Shown here: piece after piece, positions 7,301-13,270 of the stretch
How positions within the stretch are numbered: position 1 is the first letter of the stretch
How the letters are laid out: each line of letters starts with the position of its first letter
NCBI RefSeq assembly: GCF_902489465.1
Contig: NZ_CABTZZ010000046.1
Coordinates: 1-13,564, forward strand
Direction: 5' to 3'
DNA: 13,564 nt
Source: an uncultured Varibaculum sp.
GTDB lineage: Bacteria; Actinomycetota; Actinomycetes; Actinomycetales; Actinomycetaceae
Translations under genes and position numbers: made by a program
The notes under the pieces: model-generated
Databases searched by the model: none
What the model saw: only the letters and a program-made list of their open reading frames with translations
What the model was told of the DNA's origin: nothing

Positions 7301-8039
7301 TAGTTTAGAGTCAAATGATGACCGGGGTGAACAGCCAGAATCACCCCGCTTTTCAGTAGATGCTGACCTGCGGGGACAATCCCCGTTTGCGGGACAGTTA
7401 GGTGGTTTGGGATCCCAGTTAGGGTCGCAGCAGTTTTCTATGCGGGAGGCAATCGGCGGGCCTTTGGGAGCCTTAGAAGCTACCTTACCCACCATTTTGG
7501 TAGTGGCGATCTATCCTTTTACTCATTCTCTGCGGCTGCCGGTTATCTTGGCGCTGACGGTGACCGTTGTTTTCGGAGTGATCCGTATCCTTCGCCACCA
7601 AAGTTTACGCCAGGTGCTAGCCGGCCTTGCCGGTACGCTAATCAGTGTATTTTGGGCCTGGCGTAGCGGTCAGGTGGAGAATTTTTTTGCCTTTGGTTTT
7701 TGGATAAATGGGGTTTACTCAGTGATCCTGCTGGCTACCATCCTGGCTCGCCGACCTGCGATCGGCTGGCTGGTAGCTGGGGCTATCGGCAAATTGGATA
7801 CCTGGCTCCATCCACAATTCCGCAAGTTTTATGAGCTTTCCCGGCTTTGCACTTGGCTATGGATAGGACTTTTCACCTTGCGTTTAGCGGTGGAACTACC
7901 CCTGTACTACGCAAATCTGCTGGTTCCCCTGGGGGCAGCGCGACTCATCTTAGGGCTGCCCGCATTTGCCCTGGTAGGTTATTTCAACTGGGCTCTACTG
8001 CGAGCAGAGACCTCCCGGCTACGCGGCAGTGACCGCTAG
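7293..8039 (+). CDS. DUF3159 family integral membrane protein
   Basis: The 248-residue product matches the actinobacterial DUF3159 family of unknown function. A hydrophilic N-terminus (1-50) with a Gly/Gln/Leu/Ser-rich stretch leads into the conserved start MREAIGGPLGALEATLPT. About six hydrophobic segments follow, near 63-78, 83-100, 108-124, 132-152, 186-206 and 213-236. A loop containing a W-L-H-P-Q-F-R-K motif near 171-178 lies between the fourth and fifth. Family-like features include VFGVIRILRHQSLRQVLAGL and LWIGLFTLRLAVELPLYYA. The ATG at 7293 is chosen because it gives the usual family N-terminus and overlaps the OB-gene stop (ATGAGTAG); an upstream TTG at 7230 would place 21 extra residues inside the OB gene. 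The stop shares the sequence CTAG with the stop of the convergent ceoC. Confidence 0.87.
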   Translation: MSSSLESNDDRGEQPESPRFSVDADLRGQSPFAGQLGGLGSQLGSQQFSMREAIGGPLGALEATLPTILVVAIYPFTHSLRLPVILALTVTVVFGVIRILRHQSLRQVLAGLAGTLISVFWAWRSGQVENFFAFGFWINGVYSVILLATILARRPAIGWLVAGAIGKLDTWLHPQFRKFYELSRLCTWLWIGLFTLRLAVELPLYYANLLVPLGAARLILGLPAFALVGYFNWALLRAETSRLRGSDR

Positions 8040-8737
8040 TCTTCTTGCGCCGGATCCGTTACTTCTTCAGGCGGGGGTGCAAACAGGGCAGTTATTTGCT
8101 CTAAATCCTCTTCTGCTTTGGAACTAAATAGCATCAAAAGTTCATCGAGTCCTTGCAGCAAAGTATCCGGGCGGGGAGCAAGAGGACGCGAATCACGTAA
8201 AACTGCTGCTAATACTACCGAGGGAGGCAGATCGAGGGCGGACAGGGGTTGCCCGGTTAAGTCAGAATCTTCGGGAACGGTTAGCGAATACATGTTGGTG
8301 TCAGAAGTGTGGAAGCGGAACAGATGTACCGGAATGCCCACAGACACTACTTCTTCCACTAGGGAAGTCATAACCCGCGGGGTAGAAACGGCCACGTCTA
8401 CTCCCCACGCATCATCGAAGAGCCACTCGTTTTTGGGATTATTGACCCGCGCCACTGTCTTAGGTACCCCGAACTCGGTTTTTGCCAATAGGCAGACCAC
8501 CAGATTCACTTTGTCGTTACCGGTAGCGCAAACTACTACATCGGCCTCGCTGATCTCTGCTTTAGAAAGTGTATCTAGGGAACAAGCGTCCCCTAACACC
8601 CAGTCTGCCTGCGGAATCGAGGCTACTTCCATGCGGGAAGGATGATTATCAATCAAGGTAACTTCGTAGCCATTAGCGACCAGTTCGCGGGCAATAGAGC
8701 GTCCTACCGATCCGGCTCCGGCAATCACTATCCGCAT
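8036..8737 (-). CDS. ceoC: TrkA/RCK family K+ uptake regulator CeoC
   Basis: The 233-residue product is a TrkA-type regulatory subunit. The N-terminal RCK Rossmann domain (1-about 130) has the dinucleotide motif GAGSVG (7-12), an acidic residue at the end of the second strand (Asp30) expected to bind NAD(H) ribose, and CATGNDKVN (70-78). A TrkA_C/RCK_C ligand domain spans about 136-218, with VPEDSDLTGQPLSALDLPPSVVLAAVLR typical of that fold. These proteins sit on the cytoplasmic face of K+ transporters and gate them in response to NAD(H), ATP or c-di-AMP. It is the second gene of a two-gene unit with ceoB, one base apart. Gene order matches M. tuberculosis ceoB-ceoC. A Pro/Glu-rich tail ends in PAQED, the same last five residues as CeoB. 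No TrkH/TrkG/KtrB-type pore gene is present in the window. Confidence 0.92.
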   Translation of the reverse strand: MRIVIAGAGSVGRSIARELVANGYEVTLIDNHPSRMEVASIPQADWVLGDACSLDTLSKAEISEADVVVCATGNDKVNLVVCLLAKTEFGVPKTVARVNNPKNEWLFDDAWGVDVAVSTPRVMTSLVEEVVSVGIPVHLFRFHTSDTNMYSLTVPEDSDLTGQPLSALDLPPSVVLAAVLRDSRPLAPRPDTLLQGLDELLMLFSSKAEEDLEQITALFAPPPEEVTDPAQED

Positions 8738-8738
8738 A

Positions 8739-9404
8739 TTAGTCCTCCTGCGCTGGGGGTCGCTTGAAAGCCCGCTCTACCTGGGGTGCCCGCTCCGAAG
8801 GCACTGTACATATCAGTTCGTCGCCCTCTTGAATCACCAGGGAAGAAAGGTTGAAATAGGGTTCACCATCGCGGCCAATGTAGGCAACTTTGATATCCAG
8901 AAGTTTTTGGGTCTGCTGTAAAGAAACCCCCACCCAGTCTTCACAAGGGAAAATGCGAAGCATCTTCACCTGATAAACCGAATCCGAATACGCCAGCTGG
9001 GTATCGTCTGGCAGCATTAGGCGCAGCATTTCCGAAGCGGTCCACGAGACCGGAGAGGTAGTGTTGATCCCCAGTTTGCGGTAGATCTCTGCGCGGCGAA
9101 TGTCGTAAATCCGGGCGACTACCCGGTCAATTCCAAAAGTTTCGCGTGCGATTCGGGCTGCCAAAATATTGGTGTTATCTCCGTTAGAGATGGCGGCGAA
9201 AGCATAAGCTTCCTCAATGTTGGCGCGCTCTAGTACTTCCCGGTCGAACCCAATCCCGGATACTTTTTGCCCTGAAAAATCAGTGGGAAGTTTTCGGAAA
9301 GCGTCGGGGTTGGAATCGATGATGGCAACCGAATGCCCCTGTTCGTCCAAGGTCTGTGCGACTCTGGCGCCTACTCGTCCCGAGCCTAAAACTACGAAGT
9401 GCAT
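8739..9404 (-). CDS. ceoB: TrkA/RCK family K+ uptake regulator CeoB
   Basis: The product (221 residues from ATG at 9404) is the partner TrkA subunit. The RCK domain begins at once with MHFVVLGSGRVG (GSGRVG at 7-12) and has Asp30 at the end of strand 2, SNGDNTNILAARIARE (73-88) and VVARIYDIRRAEIYRKLGI (95-113). A TrkA_C domain spans about 143-213, with GDELICTVP near its end. The frame extends back to a TTG at 9446, adding 14 residues, but the TrkA family starts at the M-H-F-V-V-L-G motif, so the ATG is preferred. No Shine-Dalgarno precedes this ATG; instead TACGCT ends six bases before it, as in a leaderless mRNA. It ends in PAQED like CeoC. Divergent from the KimA-like permease, as in M. tuberculosis. 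Confidence 0.9.
   Translation of the reverse strand: MHFVVLGSGRVGARVAQTLDEQGHSVAIIDSNPDAFRKLPTDFSGQKVSGIGFDREVLERANIEEAYAFAAISNGDNTNILAARIARETFGIDRVVARIYDIRRAEIYRKLGINTTSPVSWTASEMLRLMLPDDTQLAYSDSVYQVKMLRIFPCEDWVGVSLQQTQKLLDIKVAYIGRDGEPYFNLSSLVIQEGDELICTVPSERAPQVERAFKRPPAQED
8744..8749 (-). promoter_or_regulatory. Consensus Shine-Dalgarno of ceoC inside the end of ceoB
   Basis: AGGAGG on the reverse strand lies six bases before the ceoC ATG (8735-8737). It is embedded in the last sense codons of ceoB, where GAG GAC encodes the final Glu-Asp, so ceoB termination and ceoC initiation are coupled. Confidence 0.85.
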
Positions 9405-9410
9405 GCAAGT

Positions 9411-9439
9411 AGCGTAAACCTTTTCTGGGCTATTTTCAG
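9411..9439 (-). promoter_or_regulatory. Candidate leaderless promoter of ceoBC
   Basis: On the reverse strand, CTGAAA (9434-9439) and TACGCT (9411-9416) are 17 bases apart, and TACGCT ends six bases before the ceoB ATG. Transcription would then start at or next to the start codon, which fits the lack of a Shine-Dalgarno. Leaderless mRNAs are common in Actinobacteria. Both boxes are imperfect, so this is tentative. Confidence 0.3.
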
Positions 9440-9493
9440 CTTTCAAAACAGCAGAAACTATTAGTTTTCGCTAGATAGTGGGATGATCGGGGT

Positions 9494-11662
9494 GTGAAAG
9501 ACGACAAAGAACGCTGGCAAACCCCAGCCCTGCGTAAACCGCAGCTGATGCGGGAAGGACTATCGAAACGCTACGCCCTCCCAGTTTTTGCTTCGAATGC
9601 GCTGTCTTCTGTTTCCTACGCCCCGGATCAGATCCTGTTGACACTAGGGGTGGGAGGAATCGTAGCCTCTGGTATTTCCCTATGGGTGGGGGTAGCGGTT
9701 TTCGCAGTCATGGCGGTGGTGATTATTTCCTACCGCCAAGTAGTGTTGGCCTACCCACGCGGCGGGGGCGACTACGAGGTGGCGCGGCAAAACCTGGGAC
9801 AATCTGCCGCTTTGGTTACGGTAAGTGCGCTGCTCGTTGATTATTCTTTGACGATCGCGGTTTCTACCACGGTGGCTGGGCATTATCTTTCGTCTTTATT
9901 TCCCTCTCTTAGTGTTCACCCGGTTTGGGTGGCGCTGGGAATAATAGTCATCTTGACGGGATTGAATCTTTCGGGAATGCGCGAGTCCGGAAAGCTATTT
10001 GCCATCCCCACGTATCTATTTATGGCAGCTATTGCGCTGTTAGCTATCTTTGGACTGTTAAAGGAAGCCTTTGGTACCTTAGGGCTGGCGCAGACAGCGC
10101 AGATGGAAATCTTACCGTCTGCTCCCTACCAAGCAGGGCTTACCGGTCTGGGGGGATTGCTACTGTTTTTAAGGGCGTTTTCGGGCGGCTGCGTAGCCTT
10201 GACTGGAATTGAGGGAATCAGCAATGGGGTGCCTGCTTTTAGGAAGCCGCGCCCTAAAAACGCGCGGATAACCCTGGCGCTTTTTGCTGTAATCAGCGCG
10301 GCGATGATGTTTTCCATGCTGCACCTGGCGCATGTGGCAGGAATAAAAGTTCCGGCTTTTGACTCCCAACTACTCAGCGCGGATGGCCCGCTGAAGGCTA
10401 GAGAAGTACCTCCGGTGATCGCGCAATTGGCGACTACCATTTTTTCTGGTTATCCAATAGTGGCTTCTCTGGTGATTATATTTACCGCTGCTATCTTGAT
10501 CCTTGCTGCTCACAGTGCCTTTAACTGGTTTTCGCAACTTACCCAAGTGTTATCCCGTGACGGGTTCTTGCCGCCCCAAATTTTTCGGCGAGCAGATCGA
10601 AGTTCCCTATCCCCAGTTATTTGTGTTCCGGCTTTGGTAGCAGCAATTCTGATCGTGGTTACCGAGGGACAAGCCCCCAAGTTAATCCAGATGTACATTA
10701 TTGGGGTTTTCATTTCTCTGACTCTTTCACAACTGGGGATGCTCAGATACTGGAACTCGAAACTGCGTTTGCGGACTTTTGAAAAGAACCGGAAGATATT
10801 GCGGCGCCGATGGATGGTGAACGCGATCGGTTTCATTTGTACCGCCACGGTGCTGGTGGTAGTGACTGCTTCTCGGATTACCAGCGGTGCCTGGGTGGCT
10901 TTAGTCATGATGGCAATCTTGTTTGTTCTCTTGTGGAAGATTGGGGACTACTATCAGCGCTTAAGCGTGGAAACTGAAGTGGTTGATTTCGCTACTGCGC
11001 GCTCCTTGCCTTCCCGGGTGCAAAGCCTGGTGCTGGTTTCTAACCTAGACAAACCCACTATGCGAGCTATCTCCTATGCTCGTGCCTGTCACCCGTCCTC
11101 GCTATCTCTAGTTCACGTAGAGATTGAAGCTGACGATTTTGCCCGTCTTAAAGATAGTTGGAGGCAAAGTGGGGTGGAAGTTCCACTGACGGTACTGGCT
11201 TCACCCTTCCGGGATATTACCGGGCCGCTGCTGCAACATGTGCGCTCTTTGCGTCACCGCTCTCCCCGCGACCTGGTGGTTATTTATATTCCCTGCTACC
11301 GGGCGAAATATCCTTGGCAAAAGCTATTGCATAACCGTTCTGTTGAGCACCTTCGCCACCAGCTGCGGGATTTACCGGGGGTATTAGTGGTGATGGTGCC
11401 TTGGGGTTTTTCTGATTCCCACAAGAAGGCGGATCAGCGAGATGGGGTAGCCGCACCACCTCCTCCAGAAGAGCATCGCCAATCCTCCCCGGTGTTTGGG
11501 GGGAGATCCCAAGATATTACTCGGGGTGCATTTGTGGGGGAGAATGATCATCTTCCCTGGATAAACGGTGTTCACGGCGGCTGGGGGATAGAACAGTCCT
11601 CCCCGGAGCGTAAATCTTCTGCCCCGGAAAATATCCAGCCCAATTTTTCTGCTGATTTCTAA
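9494..11662 (+). CDS. KimA-like potassium importer, APC superfamily (KUP-like), with cytosolic domain
   Basis: The 722-residue product begins with a short cytoplasmic start and then KRYALPVFASNALSSVSY, the TM1 signature of the KimA/KUP-like branch of APC transporters. About twelve membrane segments follow to about residue 484. Residues matching the K+ sites of B. subtilis KimA as I remember them are Tyr42, Asp116, Thr120 and Ser124 (LLVDYSLTIAVS), Thr237 and Glu240 (LTGIEG), and Tyr401. One differs: the Asp expected in ASDALSS is Asn35. YRQVVLAYPRGGGDY (80-94) is also typical. Residues about 500-640 form a soluble alpha/beta domain like the universal-stress-type dimerisation domain of KimA. 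A Pro/Ser-rich tail of about 80 residues (640-722) is extra compared with KimA (about 607 residues). The start is GTG at 9494 with GGGG just upstream; promoter boxes are unclear. Adjacency to ceoBC supports K+ uptake. A different APC substrate is possible. Confidence 0.85.
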   Translation: MKDDKERWQTPALRKPQLMREGLSKRYALPVFASNALSSVSYAPDQILLTLGVGGIVASGISLWVGVAVFAVMAVVIISYRQVVLAYPRGGGDYEVARQNLGQSAALVTVSALLVDYSLTIAVSTTVAGHYLSSLFPSLSVHPVWVALGIIVILTGLNLSGMRESGKLFAIPTYLFMAAIALLAIFGLLKEAFGTLGLAQTAQMEILPSAPYQAGLTGLGGLLLFLRAFSGGCVALTGIEGISNGVPAFRKPRPKNARITLALFAVISAAMMFSMLHLAHVAGIKVPAFDSQLLSADGPLKAREVPPVIAQLATTIFSGYPIVASLVIIFTAAILILAAHSAFNWFSQLTQVLSRDGFLPPQIFRRADRSSLSPVICVPALVAAILIVVTEGQAPKLIQMYIIGVFISLTLSQLGMLRYWNSKLRLRTFEKNRKILRRRWMVNAIGFICTATVLVVVTASRITSGAWVALVMMAILFVLLWKIGDYYQRLSVETEVVDFATARSLPSRVQSLVLVSNLDKPTMRAISYARACHPSSLSLVHVEIEADDFARLKDSWRQSGVEVPLTVLASPFRDITGPLLQHVRSLRHRSPRDLVVIYIPCYRAKYPWQKLLHNRSVEHLRHQLRDLPGVLVVMVPWGFSDSHKKADQRDGVAAPPPPEEHRQSSPVFGGRSQDITRGAFVGENDHLPWINGVHGGWGIEQSSPERKSSAPENIQPNFSADF

Positions 11663-11679
11663 GTATTGAGTATTAACTT

Positions 11680-13086
11680 ATGAACGAAGTTTCCTTGCAG
11701 CTATTGCGTCCGGTTCATGGCGGTTACTGCCTGGCACACCGGGACGGTCAAACCTATATGGTACGTTTCGGGCTGCCGGGGGAGCAGGTAAAATCTGTCC
11801 CAGTCACTAAAAAAGGCAAAGTTATTTTTGCCGAAGTGAGTCAAGTGCTGCAGGCGTCTAACCAGCGACAAACGCCGGTGTGGGCTCTGGGTGGGCCGGG
11901 AGCAAGTGGTGGGGCGGATCTTTGCCACGTGAAACTGCCGTACCAACGCACCTGGAAAGCTCAAGTATTGGCAGATTGTCTGCGACGCTTAGGGGGAGAA
12001 GAAGTTTACGCGCAAGCTGTAGCGGTAAGCGGGGGAGAACTGAGTTGCGTAGGCGTGAGCGGCGGCAGCGTGAGCGCGGGTACTCAGGATGGCTTAGGCT
12101 ACCGTTTACGCGCCGATTTTGAGGTTAGTGCTGCTAGGCGCCTGGCGATGACTAAATTCCGCGGGGAAGAACTGATAGAGATCGACAGTTTCCCCTTGGC
12201 GGATCCGGTGATCAGCGAATCGTCGTTATTTGGTGACCCTGACAGGTGGAGGGAGATTTTAAAGCCAGGAGGGCGCATCCGGGCTTGGGCGAGCGTCAGA
12301 GGGCTGCGGGTATGGGATGGGCGCGCCCTCTTTGATGTATCGGCCGAGCCGCTTGCAGAAAAGAATGTGCGTTTAGCGGTTCCCGGTTTCGGGGAATACT
12401 TGGTGGCACCGAGCGGTTTCTGGCAGGCGCATCGACAGGCGGCACGGATTCTATGCGAGCAAGTAATGGCAGCGGCTACCAGCGATTGTGGTCAGGGTCG
12501 CTTGGCGCTTGCTGCTCATAGTGAGGAGCTAGGAGACCCCCTCAGTCGTGAGGGTGACGGGAGTGCCGAGGCGAGCGAGCGTAGCGAGGCAGACTCGAGT
12601 AGTGATCGCCTACCTGCATTTGGGGACAGAAAATGGGAAGAAATCCTGGAGCTTTATTCGGGTGCGGGGCTATTTTCGCGTCCGCTAGCTAGCGTTCTGG
12701 ATAAGGGAGGACGCCTGACCACTTTGGAGGGCTCAAAGCCGGCAGTGAAAATGGCGCGCAAGAACCTTGCTGGATTGCCTGGACGTATCGAGGTTCGTGC
12801 GGGGCGGGTAGATGCCCGGGCGCTCGCGGGCTATGCGGATAGGATTAGCGCTTCCTCTTTAGTGGTGATGGATCCGCCCCGTAGCGGTGCGGGGCAAAAG
12901 GTAATGACAGCGCTGACGCGCTTGCAGCCGGAGCGGATAATCTACGTGGCTTGCGATCCGGCGGCTCTCGCTCGGGATTTGAAAGTCGCGGTTTTATCGG
13001 GCTACCAAATCGGGTATCTGCAAGCCTTCGACCTCTTCCCCCACACCCACCATTTTGAGTGTGTTGCTTTGCTGTCAAGGGTTTAG
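11680..13086 (+). CDS. Class I SAM-dependent RNA methyltransferase, TrmA/RumA (uracil-C5) family with TRAM domain
   Basis: The 468-residue product has an N-terminal TRAM-like beta-barrel (1-about 60). A middle domain with GGADLCHVKLPYQRTWKAQVL (77-97) replaces the CGGC of Fe-S-containing RlmD, so no Fe-S cluster is expected. A C-terminal Rossmann methyltransferase follows: SAM motif I ELYSGAGLFSRPLA (324-337), acidic strand-2 end TLEGS (348-352), MDPPRSGAGQKV (397-408), and the catalytic-Cys motif YVACDPAALARDL (Cys425). The C-terminal FECVAL supplies the general-base Glu460. This predicts 5-methyluridine formation in tRNA or rRNA; the target base is not determinable. Between residues about 268 and 320, just before motif I, lies a low-complexity segment about 45 residues longer than usual. 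The ATG is 17 bases after the permease stop without a Shine-Dalgarno, probably the same operon. Position matches Rv2689c of M. tuberculosis. Confidence 0.88.
   Translation: MNEVSLQLLRPVHGGYCLAHRDGQTYMVRFGLPGEQVKSVPVTKKGKVIFAEVSQVLQASNQRQTPVWALGGPGASGGADLCHVKLPYQRTWKAQVLADCLRRLGGEEVYAQAVAVSGGELSCVGVSGGSVSAGTQDGLGYRLRADFEVSAARRLAMTKFRGEELIEIDSFPLADPVISESSLFGDPDRWREILKPGGRIRAWASVRGLRVWDGRALFDVSAEPLAEKNVRLAVPGFGEYLVAPSGFWQAHRQAARILCEQVMAAATSDCGQGRLALAAHSEELGDPLSREGDGSAEASERSEADSSSDRLPAFGDRKWEEILELYSGAGLFSRPLASVLDKGGRLTTLEGSKPAVKMARKNLAGLPGRIEVRAGRVDARALAGYADRISASSLVVMDPPRSGAGQKVMTALTRLQPERIIYVACDPAALARDLKVAVLSGYQIGYLQAFDLFPHTHHFECVALLSRV
12537..12606 (+). repeat. Low-complexity/repeat-like insert inside the methyltransferase gene
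   Basis: The stretch contains a 6-bp hairpin (CCCTCA 12539-12544 with TGAGGG 12549-12554, loop GTCG), a purine-rich run with repeated GCGAG/GAGCG units (12567-12589), flanking imperfect arms GAGTGCC (12561-12567) and GGCAGACTC (12588-12596), and the palindrome ACTCGAGT (12593-12600). It stays in frame and encodes an acidic Ser/Glu-rich loop (EGDGSAEASERSEADSSSD). It looks like an interspersed repeat that has landed in a variable loop. No second copy is visible in this window, so this is only a proposal. Confidence 0.4.
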
Positions 13087-13203
13087 TAGGTATGTGTATT
13101 TTTACCTTTGTATAGCAGGGGAGCGGTTCTATTTTTAGAAGGATAAGGCTATTTCCGGCAATTTTTGAGTGCGATTTAGCTTTTAATATTATGGATGAGC
13201 GTA
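13087..13203. other. A+T-rich gap before the antitoxin gene
   Basis: No open frame, RNA gene or convincing terminator is visible. A short hairpin TTCTA/TAGAA near 13128-13140 and a 5-bp AGGTA/TACCT pairing near 13088-13111 are too weak to call. Base composition changes here from the G+C-richer methyltransferase to A+T-rich DNA that continues to the window end. Confidence 0.5.
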
Positions 13204-13245
13204 GTTTGCAAACGTAATTGCAATGCCAATGCAACGTTGTATACT
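13204..13245 (+). promoter_or_regulatory. Candidate promoter and operator of the antitoxin gene
   Basis: TTGCAA (13218-13223) and TATACT (13240-13245) form a -35/-10 pair with a 16-base spacer, about 25 bases before the antitoxin start. A perfect 10-bp palindrome GTTTGCAAAC lies at 13204-13213. The spacer holds a tandem CAATGC CAATGC (13221-13232) within the inverted repeat TTGCA-N7-TGCAA (13218-13222, 13230-13234). RelB/DinJ antitoxins repress their own operons by binding palindromes at the promoter, so these are reasonable operator candidates. Confidence 0.5.
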
Positions 13246-13270
13246 TTCGTAAGAAGCAGGGAGTGGTTAT

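Noticed and set aside
8118..8645. 175-residue open frame on the + strand opposite ceoC
   Set aside because: It lies wholly antisense to a clear TrkA gene, its translation is Ser/Thr/Arg-rich without recognisable domains, and it has no convincing ribosome site. It is a shadow of ceoC codon use.
9405..9446. TTG start at 9446 for ceoB
   Set aside because: It adds 14 residues ahead of the usual TrkA start and lacks a ribosome site.
5832..9477. The 8-mer GCTAGATA upstream of both sepH (5832-5839, - strand) and the KimA-like gene (9470-9477, + strand)
   Set aside because: An 8-base match in a window of this size is expected by chance fairly often, and no matching -35 element supports a shared promoter type.
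12845..13234. 129-residue open frame on the - strand at the end of the methyltransferase
   Set aside because: It starts in the A+T-rich gap and runs antisense through the catalytic part of the methyltransferase; the translation resembles nothing I recognise.
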